From Riptortus pedestris (taxonomy: Eukaryota > Arthropoda > Insecta > Hemiptera > Alydidae): a DNA stretch of 64,000 bases. The notes below the pieces were generated by a model. The model was not told the DNA's origin, ran no database searches, and saw only the letters and a program-made list of their open reading frames with translations. This document shows positions 31,476 to 43,079 of this stretch, in pieces. The position numbers were made by a program, and so were the translations under genes. How positions within the stretch are numbered: position 1 is the stretch's first letter; the number at the start of each line of letters is the position of its first letter. The stretch covers positions 84,248,501-84,312,500 of the forward strand of contig CM032233.1 of assembly GCA_019009955.1 (NCBI GenBank), written 5' to 3'.

Positions 31476-32358
31476 TCCGTCACACAGGGGCTGACTAAGC
31501 AGATTTTCCACGGGGAGGTTTACAACAGATAAATCTACACGCCAGTAACACCACCGTGAATGTTTAGGGAAAAAATACAAACAGTAATAAGAAATCATTC
31601 AACCAATTTACAAGTTAATAATATTTACAACAGAAGCGTCTGAATTGTAAACAAACAGGGCAGACTACTTCGCAGCGCTGAATTTAAGAATTATTCTAGA
31701 CCGGAAACGTGAACGATAAATGACATATATGTGAATACAACATATTAATTTTATTGAAAACTATTTACTATAGCTAGTGGAGTAATTTGAAATGAATCAG
31801 AAAATTTCTGTCTCAATCACTCAGAACGTATTTGTTGTTCAACTGAACGTATTTGTTTGTAATCTCGTAAAATAAAGCTTTGTTGAAACCAATATATGGT
31901 ATTTAACCTTGTAAGGAAGTGGTTCATGATGTAACAGCTCATTATTAATATGACACTAGCAGGGGTGGGGGTTTACTGAAAGCATAAGACTATTAAATCC
32001 AAATATCTCGGTTAATTCTCATTATTCCGAAGATATGTATAGAACAATATTTATAGTAAATTTAATTTTCAATAAAATTGTTCTTATATCCTTTTTCGAT
32101 CTGACGTATAGTAACAGCGATATTTCGAAATTCCTCCCCTCTAAACCCCCCTCCCCCTGGTCCGATATCAGCTGTTAACGAACTTGATCTTTCTTTTTAC
32201 ATAAGACGACTAAATATCGAGTTTATATATACAGTTTTGATCGGACCTCATTTTCGCCATCTCCTAGGTAGGATCGATGGACATTTGAAGAAAAATTACG
32301 AAAATCGGGTCATGAGTATGAGCTCAATAGCTGATTTCCATTAAGGGAAATCTGCTAA
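31476..32358 (+). mobile_element. Family A element, full-length copy A1
   Basis: It begins TCCGTCACACAGGGGCTG and ends GGGAAATCTGCTAA after an imperfect GATTTCC-TTAA-GGGAAATC palindrome. Order of conserved blocks: AAGCAGATTTTCC, GTGGGGGTTTACTGAA, AAATATCTCGGTTAAT, GATCTGACGTATAGTAAC, TCCGATATCAGCTGTTAACG, a short TA stretch, GGACCTCATTTTCGCCATC, GGTAGGATCGATGGACATTT. No protein is encoded. TC start, 3' hairpin and final CTAA recall Helitron/Helentron-type non-autonomous elements (DINE-like), an inference only. Confidence 0.75.
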
Positions 32359-32359
32359 C

Positions 32360-32393
32360 AAAATGAGTGACCTCTAGAGCGTTAACAAACAAA

Positions 32394-32424
<31 letters not shown>

Positions 32425-32563
32425 CTATATATATATGTATATATATATATATATATATATTGAACGGGCCTCATTTTCGTCATCTCCTGGATAGGATTGA
32501 CAGGCATTTGAAGAAATTTTTCGAAAATCGCGTAATCGCCTCAATTGCTGATTTCAGATAATA
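32360..32563 (+). repeat. Family A 3' part with TG/TA array
   Basis: GAGCGTTAACAAACAAATG, (TG)n, (TA)n, then CCTCATTTTCGTCATCTCCT and TCAATTGCTGATTTC, cut off inside the terminal palindrome where non-LTR sequence follows. Confidence 0.7.
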
Positions 32564-32564
32564 C

Positions 32565-33520
32565 AGTGTGAAAAAGTACATTTACACTTTAAAAATGGTA
32601 GAATATTATTTTACAAAATTAAATGAATTTACTATACTAAATTTTATAAATATGCAAAATAAATACAATACACAAAATTAAATATGAAAAATTATAGTGA
32701 GTTAAACTGGAAGGAGGTAAATCTTATATTCCACAAATACAATGCTTGCTATATATAATTTTCATAACGATTACTAAAAGTCTTTATACCTCATTAAATA
32801 ATCCATTATTTCTTAAATACTTAAGAAAAACGTCATCATTGGCTACTATCGGCTAGTAGTTGGAAAAAAATTGCTGGGTCTAGAGTATGTTATTGCTTGT
32901 GTGCAGTCAGTTAATATGTGTTTTACTGTCAGCGTCCTTCTACAGTAGCGACATATAGGTTCGTCTATTTGTATGTAGGCGTGTAAGTACAATTTCTTCT
33001 CTTCTGGAGTGTCTATTACTTGAAGTCCAGTTGAGCGTATTCGATTTGATTTCTCTAAGTTTACTCTAAGAGTAATACCATTAATTATTCCAATTATTTC
33101 AGAGGAAGCGTTTTGGTGAGTTGCGTCCAAAAAATCTATTTGTTCAAGTTCAGTTGATTAATTTGCTGCTTTGTCTACTATATCACTTTGAGTTATGCCC
33201 ACAAACCAATAATACCAATAACCAATAAATAGTAATGTGTTTTTTTTTTTAATCTATGATTATAATTACAAATTTCAATGATGAGGGAATTGGTGGAGTA
33301 CTTGTTCGAGTGACTTTATTGAACTCAATGAGTCTGTACAAATGACAATGTCTCTTTTAGTAATTGTGATGTTCGTTAGTCCTATGGCCTGTAATTCTGC
33401 CTTGTATATTGTAGTGTGGTCATGTAGTTGTTTGTGCACAGTATTGTCTCCTACCACTACAGCAATCCCAGTCACGTAGTCTGTTTTCAATGCATCTGTG
33501 CATATAATATAAGGGGTCTT
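32565..33520 (-). pseudogene. Non-LTR retrotransposon 3' part: RNase H and C-terminal Cys motif
   Basis: On the minus strand an RNase H-like segment reads TDYVTGIAVVVGD, YKAELQAIGL and VICTDSLSSIKSLE (33490-33275), giving the usual D...E...D order. After a frame break it continues with LDATHQNASSEIIG (about 33130) and CRYC...VKHILTDC (about 32935), the Cys/His motif near the ends of Jockey/I-group proteins. AT-rich 3' UTR lies to 32565. No reverse transcriptase remains. 5'-truncated and frameshifted. Confidence 0.65.
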
Positions 33521-33522
33521 TT

Positions 33523-33640
33523 AGGAGAATTCCATTAAGGGGAATCAACTATTGAGGTCGTACTCATGACGGGTTTTTCGAAAATTTTCTTCATATGTCC
33601 ATCGATCTTACCCAGGAGATGGCGAAAATGAGGTCCGTTC

Positions 33641-33695
<55 letters not shown>

Positions 33696-34100
33696 AAAAT
33701 AAAGATCAAGTTCGTTAACGGCTGAAATCGGACCAGTGAGAGGGGTGGTTTAGAGCGGAGGAGTTTCGAAAATTCGAAATATCTCCGTCACTATACGTCG
33801 GATTGGAAATATGTATTGAACCAGTCTTATTGAAAATTATATGATCTATAAATGTTGTTATGTACACGTTTCTTCAATATTAACCGAGATATTTGCGTTT
33901 CATAGTTTTCGGCCTTCAGTAAACCCCTACTCCTGCTCATGTCATGTCAACAAAAAGATGTTACATTATGAAGCACTCTATTTGAAGCCTAAATAACAAA
34001 TATTGTTCTCATTGAATTTTTACGTCATGAGATAAATACAAATACGGGGCGCGCGTGGGAAATCTGCTTAGTTAACGCAGCCCCTGCGTGACGGACTTTT
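33523..34100 (-). mobile_element. Family A element copy A2
   Basis: Starts (3' end reversed) near GGAATTCCATTAAGGGGAATC, contains a TA array (33649-33692), GGTTTAGAGCGGAGGAG, GATATTTGCGTTTCATAG, and ends GCCCCTGCGTGACGGA. Confidence 0.75.
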
Positions 34101-34744
34101 TTAGAGTATTTGGGGCGGAGAAAGCATAAGAAGATTGGAGGTTCCGATGCGTTCATTGGGGCCTGGGGTGGGACAGAGGTTTCCCAAGTGAGCGCCGAAT
34201 CAAGTCTTCACACTCACAGCACTGTCAAATAATATAAGTCGGCTTCTGTGGTCTGCGGCCGAGGGGCTGAAACAGCCACCGCATCGAATCAACATTCTAA
34301 GGAAGGGATGAGTTCACCTTGGCAGGGGGCTAGCTTGTGGCTAGGCCGACGTGTGAACCATTACTCCTCATCATCGGATGAGGTTAGGGACCCTCCCGCT
34401 CCCAGACCGCTCAACTCCATTTACTTCTGTTATTGTCTCAGCCGTGGATTACCACGCTTTATTTTCTCTTTTATTTTTTACACTTTACACACATTATAAA
34501 CCCTACGGGAGGTGGCCCACAGATCAGAGCTAGAACCGGATAGCAATTGCCGTAAGAAGGTGCCACTCATGATTTATATACCTGACACCTGTCATACCTT
34601 CAAATATGCTGATGATACTGAAAAGTACGTCACCTCAATATTTGGTTATAAGGTTTCGAATAATGTGCTTCATAATATAACAGCTTACTGTTAAGAGGAC
34701 ATGAGAAGGAGTGGGGGTTTATGGAAGGCCGAAAACTAAAAAAA
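34101..34744. other. GC-richer unique stretch between family A copies
   Basis: The part 34160-34430 is markedly less AT-rich (GGCAGGGGGCTAGCTTGTGG, GACCCTCCCGCTCCCAG) and gives a plus-strand frame of about 84 residues with no recognised motif. It could be a retroelement 5' end or an exon; I cannot tell. 34600-34720 has family A fragments (ACATGAGAAGGAGTGGGGG). Confidence 0.35.
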
Positions 34745-34746
34745 GT

Positions 34747-35423
34747 CCGTCACGCAGGGGCTGAGTAAACTAAGCAGATTTCCCATGTGAAGTTTTACAA
34801 TAGAGAAATCTGCATACTGGTAACACAACACCACCGTGATTAAATACGGTAATGAGAAATCTTTCAGTTAATTAAAATAAATTTCCAACTGAAACGGCTT
34901 CTGAATTGTAAGAATATTTTAATAACTCAAATTTTAGTAGTCCAAGAACTACAGAAGGGGGGGGGGATGAATAGAACGTATTTACATAAATCTAACAAAG
35001 TAACGAAGGTAACGTAAGGTTAGAAACGACAGGAAAGGTTAAAGGAGCTGCCACCTGTGCCGAGTAGTTACGGAAACTGCCGACCTAATCCGAACTATAT
35101 CCGACCACAGAGTGGTGGTTTGCTGAATGCTCAAAACAGAAAAATGCAAATTCTCGGTCGATAGAGTAGAGAATAAATGAATATTGCAATATTAATATTA
35201 AATTTAATTTGAAATAAAATTGGTTCTATGCAATGTTTTGATCTGACGCACAGTAACGCTGATATCTCGAATTTTCGGATGTCCCCCTGTAAACACCCCC
35301 CTTCCCCTTCCACTTGTCCGATTTTAGCCATTGACGAACTTGATCTTTCTTTTTACATAAAACGTTTATATATCGAGTTTGGTAACGATCTATCAAATAT
35401 TACATCCGCTATAGCGTTAACAG

Positions 35424-35468
<45 letters not shown>

Positions 35469-35596
35469 TAAAATTTGAACGGACCTCATTTTTGTCCTCT
35501 CCTGGGTAGGATCGATGGACATTTGAGGAAATTTTCCAAAAATCGTGTCTTGAGTACGACCGCAATAGCTGATTTCCCTTGAGGGAAATCTGCTAA
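34747..35596 (+). mobile_element. Family A element copy A3
   Basis: From TCCGTCACGCAGGGGCTGAG to GGGAAATCTGCTAA, with G8-9 run (34959-34967), GAACTACAGAAGGG block and TA array (35429-35462). Opposite-strand frames are shadows. Confidence 0.75.
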
Positions 35597-35663
35597 TAAT
35601 ATAAACGGGGTTAATGCAGTAGCATTGGACCCCTTAAGTGGACTTTTGGGGACCTATAAAAAT

Positions 35664-36527
35664 TCCGTCACGCAGGGGCTGCGTAAACTAAGCAGATTTC
35701 CCATATGAAGTTTTACAGTAGAGAAATCTGCCCAATAACAGCTGTAGTGTAAGGGATCTCTAAACCTATTCACGAGGGACGAATAGTTCCGGAAACGGCC
35801 ACCAGAGCTCTCGGCGGAAAGTCCGGAACATGGCGGGGTTCCGCCGACCACACACACAATACAAATGCAAATATCTCGGTTAATATTCAAGATACAGAAT
35901 ATTATTATTTATTTATTAACGTCCACTTTTAGCAACTTAGGCTAATCGGGACGGGTTATCTACAGGTTACCACCCTTTTCTAGCCAGGGTGGGATTTTAG
36001 GACGTCATTTAATGAATTTCGTCACTAAATAATTTCCTTTGCCCAGGCGAGAATCGAACTCGCCACTCTAGGTTTACCACGTAAGATAAAGGTCAACGCT
36101 TTAACTCGCATGGCTAACCTGAGCCCCAACAGAATAAATGTATAGAACAATATTTATAGTAAATTTAATTTACAATAAGATTGATTCTATACAATTTTTC
36201 GATCCGACGCATAATAACGGAGATATTTTGAATTTTCAAAAATCCCCCCTCTAAACCCCCCCCTCCCACTGGTCCGATTTCAGCCATTAACGAACTTGAT
36301 CTTTCTTTTTACATAAAACGATTAAATATGAAGTTTGGTAACGATCAAACAAAAATTGCGACCGCTATTGCGGTAACAGACAAATATATATATATATATA
36401 TAAAATGTTGAAAGGACCTCATTTTCGTCATCTCCTGGGTAGGATCGATGGACATTTGAAGACATTTTTTGAAACTCGCGTCATAAGTACGACCTCAATA
36501 GCTGATTTCCCTTGAGGGAAATCTGCT
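35664..36527 (+). mobile_element. Family A element copy A4, interrupted by a SINE
   Basis: From TCCGTCACGCAGGGGCTGCG to GGGAAATCTGCTAA. The SINE (35901-36128) splits the ATTCAAGATACAGAATAAATG block. A short TA array lies at 36384-36401. Confidence 0.8.
35901..36128 (-). mobile_element. tRNA-derived SINE with 7-bp target duplication
   Basis: Minus strand: GGGGCTCAGGTTAGCCATGC (box A region), GAGTTCGATTCTCGCC (box B), then a tRNA-unrelated body with TAGAAAAGGGTGGTAACC and GTCCCGATTAGCC and a tail of AATAAATAA type. ACAGAAT flanks it on both sides (35894-35900, 36129-36135). Related copies are at 42975-43070, 49276-49509 and 51945-52083. SINEs are transcribed by RNA polymerase III and moved by a partner LINE. 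Confidence 0.8.
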
Positions 36528-37025
36528 AAAATGGAAAGATAGCGGCGAAGTACTAAGTATTCATTTATTATAAAGATAAATACAGTGAGATCACTCATTC
36601 TGTTATGCATTTCTCCTTTACAATGGACACTTAGTTAAATACATGCTGGGCATATGAAGTGTAAAATATTCAAGGAGCAAAATCAAGATATAGCAGAAAT
36701 AACAAAGCACACCTCTCCAGAACATTCACAGACAGCCCTTTAGCATAGTGTTATTTATCGTATTTCTAACAATTAAACAATAGTTAAGTTTTAATAATTC
36801 ATATTTCTCAGTATAATGAACAATGTTATTACTGAAAGTGAAAGCATTAAATGGCATTAAGCATTAACAAATGTAGATAAGGGGGTCTATAAACCTCCTA
36901 GTTACTTTATTCAAGGTCTATACCAGGTATGGGCAACCTTTGACATGTTTTGGCCAAACTTTAGTGTGCAAATACGTTCGCGGGCCGCTTATAAAACTAA
37001 TGCATTTTAAAGAGTGTTCTTAATT
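36528..37025. other. Unique AT-rich stretch with possible hAT terminus
   Basis: Mostly unclassified. At 36924-36992 CAGGTATGGGCAACCTTTGA and CGCGGGCCGC resemble the ends of some hAT transposons (CAG start, GGGCAACC). No partner end was found. Confidence 0.3.
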
Positions 37026-37046
37026 TTAGCAGATTTCCCTTAAGGG

Positions 37047-37089
<43 letters not shown>

Positions 37090-37389
37090 TGTTAACGCTC
37101 TAGCGGAACGCAATTTTCGTTTGATCGTTACCAAACTCGATATTTCAACGTTTTATGCAAAAATAAAGATTCCTCCTCCGTTCTGATTTTAGCAGTTAAC
37201 GAACTGAGTCTTTAGTTTTGCATGAATCGCTTATATGTTGAGTTTGGTAACGATAAAACAATGATTGCGACCGCTAGAGCTGTAACAGGTAAATTATATA
37301 TATATTGAATATGATAGAAGGATATTTGAAAAAAGTTAGGAAAATTCCGTACGTCATTAGCTCATTTCTTTTGAGGTAATTCTGCTAAA
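37026..37389. repeat. Family A head-to-head fragment pair A5
   Basis: Reverse-oriented 3' end (TTAGCAGATTTCCCTTAAGG, TA array, GCTCTAGCGG, CGTTACCAAACTCGATAT) meets a plus-oriented copy (GTTGAGTTTGGTAACGAT, GCGACCGCTAGAGC, ATTCTGCTAA). Together they form a folded pair about 360 bp long. Confidence 0.65.
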
Positions 37390-37796
37390 AAATATATTAA
37401 GTGAGTTAGTGGAGAATAAGTAGCAAATAATGACAGCAGTGTAATGCAAATGTAGTAAAATTGATTGGGATAAGAAGTTTAATGGTTATTAGGATAGAAG
37501 AAATACGACTTTATAGTACTCACGGTCATTAGCTATAATTGGAAGATAGGAAGAATAAGATAGCATCTCAGGCCATCAATTCGTGAATTTAAAAAAAAAA
37601 AAGAAGAAAAAAAAAAAGAAAAGAATTTCACTCAAGAACGAGACAGGAAAAATATGTGATGCAAGATATGGAGTGAAATGCAGCCAACCTAATATGGCAT
37701 AAAAAGATAATATGTTTTATGGCGGGTGTAAACTTCGAAAAATGCTAGAGGATTTCACATTTTAATTTAGTATGAATGAAAAGGGCAGGTTTATAT
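37390..37796. other. Intergenic, no gene seen
   Basis: AT-rich sequence with an A/G-rich tract (37590-37627). Nothing recognised. Confidence 0.35.
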
Positions 37797-38110
37797 TTAG
37801 CTGAATTTCTTTCAGAGAAATGAACTATTCCCACCTTAAATTAGTGACACGATTATTCAAATGTTTCCTTAACTTTCCACTAACAATACCTAATTATAAT
37901 TTGCATAATTATTACATACATTTTGCTAACGTTTAAACGCTCAAAACTTTTATTTTTCGTTACCAAACTCGTAATTTAAACGATTCATGTACAATCCAGG
38001 TCTAATTAGCTAATGTCGTCCCGAAAGAGTTTGGGGTGTAGACAAGCTAAATTAAAAATCATAAATATTTACAGTATTTTGGGACCTTTATTTATATGTT
38101 ACTATAATTT
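37797..38110 (-). repeat. Diverged family A fragment
   Basis: AGCTGAATTTCTTTCAGAGA to the CGTTACCAAACTCGTAATTT block, strongly diverged. It ends where non-LTR sequence begins. Confidence 0.45.
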
Positions 38111-38114
38111 ACTC

Positions 38115-39240
38115 ACAAAATACAAACATTAGGTACTCCGCATGGCTCATGTATTTCTCCATTATTGTGGAATGTAATCATGAATAACCTACTAAGAAAT
38201 GAATTACCTCGTAACACAGAAATCATAGCTTTTGCAGATGACATAATTATTCTTATTAAATCCAAATTGCTTACATAAATTCAAGTATTAATTAATATAA
38301 TTACCCGCATTACTCACGTATGGCCAAAAATGCACAAACTCCAATTTAATACTAACAAATGTAATTACATCATTTTTTCCAAAAAAAAAACGGTCAATTC
38401 CTCTTCTTACCACACGCATTCCAGGCCAACAGAGTAACTACATTAAAATATCTGGGAGTAATTTTTGATGAAAAATTAAAATAGAGTACACATATTGACC
38501 AACTAGAAAACAAACTGATTAGACTTATACATAACCTTTCGTTAGTTTCAAAATTGAAATGGGGACTCCCATCTCAAGCATTGCATATAATTTATAAAGG
38601 AGCTATTTTACCCGCATTGGCATATGGATTAAGCATCATGGATTGAACAGACAATACAACTTGAAAAAACTACAGAGAGTACAAAGATTGGCCGTAAAAA
38701 TAATAAAAGGTTTTAAAACAGTATCTTATGACGCAGCATGTGTATTAGGTAAATTAATGGCAGTAGATGTCATTGCAAAACGGTATGTAACTCAATTCTC
38801 TCTTTTGAAAACCTCAAAAGCCACGCAAATTATATGCCTGAAGAAATAGAAAGAGATGCCCATTATAAGGACTAATTACATCCTTCTTTATACCCAAGTA
38901 TTTTTTTAAGTCCCTTTGATAACGCCGAAATAAGCATTTATACTGATGGCAGTAAGGATGAAACTCGAATAGTCGGTTGTGCTTTTGTAGTTTTTAAAAG
39001 AGATGAAATAATATAAATACAAAAATTCAGACATGGTTTACCAATGTCAAAGTTTACTTTGTACCCATAGTCAGGCAGAAAGAATTGCAATTTTAAATAG
39101 TGTACTGTACATAGACAACAAACAACTATCAACACACATCAAAATTTACATTGATAGCCACAACTACAATCACTTCAAAATTATGCAATTCATGACCCTT
39201 TGACAGAAAATATCAGACAGTTACTTACAAGACAAATAAA
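38115..39240 (+). pseudogene. Non-LTR retrotransposon RT end and RNase H, decayed
   Basis: Readable pieces in order: LGTPHGSCISPLLW (38132), FADDIIILIKSK (38230, catalytic FADD), LKYLGVIFDEKLK (38448), LQRVQRLAVKIIKGF (38667-38711) with DAACVLGKLMAVDVIAKR, and IYTDGSKDETRIVGCAFVV (38938), the RNase H start with its Asp. Frameshifts and stops separate them. The order palm - connection - RNase H fits the Jockey/I group. The 5' half is absent; family A sequence follows. Confidence 0.75.
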
Positions 39241-39271
39241 ATAATGTACACATACATTTTTGCAAAGTAAA

Positions 39272-39560
39272 ACTGAAGACCAAGTTTGTTAACGGATGAA
39301 ATTGGACTAGGGGGAGGGTGTGTAGAAGGGAAAAATTTCGAAAATTCGAAATATCTCCGTCAGATCGAAAAAAGGCATAGAATCAATCTTATAGCATATA
39401 AATGTTGTTGTATACATATTTTCTCTATCATGAATATTAACCAAGATATTTGGATGTTTTTTTTTTTAGGCTTCAGCAAACCCCCACTCCTACTCATGTC
39501 GTATTAATAATAAGTTATATCATGAACGGCATCATAATAAGATTGGTATTATAATATTTT
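39272..39560 (-). repeat. Family A internal fragment A6
   Basis: TTTGTTAACGGATGAAATTG, GAAATATCTCCGTCAGATCG and CCCCACTCCTACTCATGTC blocks in reverse order; both ends missing. Confidence 0.65.
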
Positions 39561-39599
39561 ACGATCCGACGATAATAACGGAGATATATTGAATTTTCG

Positions 39600-39730
39600 A
39601 ATCCCCCTCACTATTCCAGCTCCCATTTCAGCCAATAACAAATATGATCTTAAGTGATGACTGAAACCAACACTGAAGATCATATTTGTTATTGACTGAA
39701 GTAGAATCTGGAATAGTGGGGGGGGGTTAG
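39600..39730. repeat. Family A-derived foldback with about 50-bp arms
   Basis: CCTCACTATTCCAG ... CAATAACAAATATGATCTT (39605-39653) is mirrored by AAGATCATATTTGTTATTG ... CTGGAATAGTGGGG (39678-39725) around a 24-base loop. Arms derive from the TTTCAGCCATTAACGAAC part of family A. Confidence 0.7.
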
Positions 39731-39840
39731 AGGAGGGGGGTTCGAAAATTCCAAATATTTTTGTTATTAAGGCTCAGATCGTGAAATGTTAAGAAGAAAT
39801 CTTCCCGTCTCAGTGTATTATGTTTTCCTGTAAGAGTCAG

Positions 39841-40870
39841 GTAACTATAGTCAACTTAAAGAATTTTTTTAGTCGAAGAATAAATGACAAGACGCGATTC
39901 CTCCTCAATCTTCGTAACATAATAATACAATTCATAATCAACGATACCATTTATCAGAGTTAAATATAATCTATATATTTCCTGCCTAAGACCAATCCAA
40001 GGAATATTAAAATAGGAATTTCAATAACACCAACTTTTCACAAGAAATAAGTTGATACAATTAACTGTGTAAGCCTCCCTACCACTTCAGATCCTACTTG
40101 AGGGTTATCGATATTGTTTTACTTAAATTACTTATTCAAGACTTTAAATGTTTTGAATTTTCTAATAATTTATATAACTTGTGGAAAAAAACTAACAGTT
40201 TTTGCGTAAGAATAGTTTAATTTTTATTGAAAAAGCTAAGTGAAACGAAAAGATCTTAGCTCTCCCTGCAAACTGAATTACACTTCAGACTAAACCAACA
40301 TATTGCGCCTGAGAATGTCTTTTGTGATAGTATAGCATTAAGTAAAGTTTAATAGTAACAGGAAGTACATAATTATTTCAATAACGTTAACATATCGGTG
40401 GATATAAGATATTATATACCTAAAAACCAAGTGTTTGATTCCCCACAACTTCTCATGTTGCACAAATTCAGCATGACTTTGTTGAAAAAATATATTCTAA
40501 AAGTTAAATAATCGGAATGTACTAATAGATTACATTTCTATTAAAAATGAATAACAATATTAATAAATAAAAATGCTATTTTATGTTAAAATATGTAAAA
40601 CGTGGGGCAATGATTTATGTAACCTTCTCCTTAACCTAAATCATACTTAAAATTATCATAAAAGTCTAAAAAATATATTATCATCTGTGTTATGCCGTCA
40701 CCAAATAAACATTAATGAGTACTTATCAATTGGTTTGCTCATTAGTAACACCATTTAATAACTCTACCGGAAGGTACAATTTGAAATCTTCTAAAACTGA
40801 AAGTCTGGGACAATGCAAGGATTAATTATTTTCATTGATACTTTTGAGCCCTTTGAATCATTATTCCAGA
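39841..40870 (-). repeat. Repeat D, copy 2 (old)
   Basis: Inverted relative of 27661-28560; clearest at 40380-40480 (GTTATTGAAATAATTATG on the minus strand and GCTGAATTTGTGCAAC). No coding signal; no ends defined. Confidence 0.45.
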
Positions 40871-41321
40871 ATTTTTATGAGGGCTAGTCATGAGATATAG
40901 ATTAATAGTAAGTGAGTGAGTTAGGTGGATGTTCAATGAAGTTCGTACAACTGCAATAACTGCTTTCCCTTAAAGAAAATCGACTGAAATGCCCCGAGAA
41001 CTCGAAAATTGGCTTCAATTACTCTTTCCTGTTGTCAGAGGTTGTAAAAACAGTAATACCAATGAAACAAAACTAGATTAGGACACTTACATTATATAGG
41101 AATCCTGTGGGAAACCAAGATCTTCAAATAATACTGAGGAGGCAAATCTTAACAAGGTCTGGTTTGCAGAACACCTGAAAGGAGACTAAAGGGTGATTGT
41201 AAGGGATTCGCTAGGAGTGGGGGTTTCGAAATAATCCCTATACTAGGTATTACGGTGTTTCTAGTAAACACGCCTTATGATCTGACTCATCTTGCCTGAA
41301 CTACTGCCTTCTTTCTCAAGT
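40871..41321. other. Intergenic, no gene seen
   Basis: Contains a possible decayed family A end (GCTTTCCCTTAAAGAAAATC, 40962-40981). Otherwise unclassified. Confidence 0.35.
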
Positions 41322-41760
41322 TTTAGCAGATTTCCCTTAAGGGAAATCAGCTATTGAGGTCGTAACCATGCCACGATTTTCGAAAAATTTCTTCAAATGT
41401 CCATCGATCCTACCCAGGAGATGATGAAAACGAGGCCCAAAACTATATATATATAGTATATAGGATGGAATTTCGAAAATTCAAAATATCTCCGTTACTA
41501 TACGGAGGACCGAAAAATTGTATAGAAACAATCTTATTGCAAATGACAGTTACTATAAATATTGTTATATACATTTATTCTCTATCTTGAATATTAACCG
41601 AGATATTTTCATTTTTATTACGTGTGTGGGGTGATGAAGCAAAGGTCGGTTCTATTCGTTTCCGCCGAAAGCTAGTTCGTCCGTTTCCGTTACTGTTCGG
41701 CTCTCGCATGGAGATTTCTCTATGCGTTGTAACTTCTTAGATGAAATTGCTTAGTGTTAA
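41322..41760 (-). mobile_element. Family A element copy A7, 5' part lost
   Basis: TTAGCAGATTTCCCTTAAGG with the full palindrome, TCCATCGATCCTACCCAGG, short TA, AAATATCTCCGTTACTATAC, AACCGAGATATTTTC. It then has the TTCCGTTACTGTTCGGCTC block. Confidence 0.7.
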
Positions 41761-41807
41761 TGTGTGGTGACTAAATTGGGAGTTTGCTAAAAACTGGAAC
41801 CTAAAAA

Positions 41808-42402
41808 GTCGTCACGCAGAAGCTGCGTGAACTAAGCAGATTTCCCACGTATGCTGCGTATTTGCATTTAAATCGAATAGTAAAAGTACAATGAGAACAA
41901 TCTTTGGTATTTAGGCTTCAAATAATGTGTTTCATTATATAACAGAGTATTATTTACGTGACATGAGTAGGAGTAAGGCTGAAAAATACAAAAATGATAA
42001 TATCTAGGTTAATATTCAAGATACAGCAAAAAATGGACATACCATTTATCGTGCATTACATTTTCAATAAGTTTGGTTCTTTACAATTTTTTGATCTGAT
42101 GTATAGTAAAAGAGATATTTCGAATTTTCGAAATTCCCCCTCTTAACTCCCCTCCTACTCATCCGATTTCATTCATTAACGAATTTGATCTTTCTTATTA
42201 CATAAAACGACTAAATACCGAGTTTCGTAACGATTAAACAAAAATTGCAACCGCTAAACCGTAAAGAGACATATATATAGTTTTGCACGGACCTCATTTT
42301 CGTCATCTCCTGGTTAGTGGATCGATGGACATTTGAAGAAATTTTTCAATAATTCTCGAGTACGACCTCAATAGCTGATTTCCCTTAAGGGAAATCTGCT
42401 AA
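41808..42402 (+). mobile_element. Family A element copy A8
   Basis: TCGTCACGCAGAAGCTGCG to GGGAAATCTGCTAA; no long TA array. All block landmarks are present, but a section after the 5' end is shortened. Confidence 0.75.
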
Positions 42403-42974
42403 AAGTGCAAATGTTTCGGTCATGTATATGGTGCAATAAATTTGATTCTATAACATTTTTTGGACGTATAACTAGATATGTTTTATTTTCTATTTCCTTC
42501 CCTTCTAAACCCCGTCCGATTTCAGCTGTTAAAGAACTTGATCTTTAGTTTTATATGAGACGCTCATACATCGAGTTTCGAAACTGACGGATCTTCGGTT
42601 GCCTTCGAAGCATTAAAAATACTTTTCCACTGTACGTTGAAACAAATAGTGTTTTTTTTTTTATTTTAAGAATTTCAGATTATACCTCTTTACGTCTCTG
42701 AGAGAGTCCCTTTTGAAGCCAAATTTAGCCATATCTAGAAAATTGCCAGTACACGTCGTACTATTTTGTTTGAAGAAAGAAAATTAACAACTACTCATTG
42801 AATGCGTTGGGCTCTCAAGATAGATTTTGGTAGAAATCTTATTAATTAAAGGGATTTTAATAGGATCCCACGGTCCTTAATTGGCTAGAACTAACTAAAA
42901 AATGAAATTTCATCCGAATAAGGGCCAATTAAAAAAATTATGAATTTATATTAGACAAGATTTTTTCCCAACCA
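42403..42974. other. Mixed stretch with a family A core fragment
   Basis: 42405-42590 is plus-oriented family A core (TTTCGGTCATG, TCCGATTTCAGCTGTTAA). 42600-42974 is unclassified; no gene seen. Confidence 0.4.
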
Positions 42975-43070
42975 ATATATATATATTTAGTTTTTGAATA
43001 AATAAGTTCTTATTGCCCACAAAGAAATCGAACCCATGACTCTAGATTTACTTAGTTTATAAAGACATGT
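42975..43070 (-). repeat. Decayed tRNA-derived SINE
   Basis: Minus strand keeps AGAGTCATGGGTTCGATTTC (box B), then GGGCAATAAGAACTTATTTA as in the other copies. Box A side is barely readable. Confidence 0.5.
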
Positions 43071-43079
43071 CCTGTTAAT

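Noticed and set aside
34248..34499. Plus-strand 83-residue protein
   Set aside because: No motif, no start or splice context, and the second half is hydrophobic AT-driven sequence.
35920..36125. A functional tRNA gene
   Set aside because: Box A and B are present, but the acceptor and anticodon stems do not pair convincingly and the body is a repeated SINE with a target duplication.
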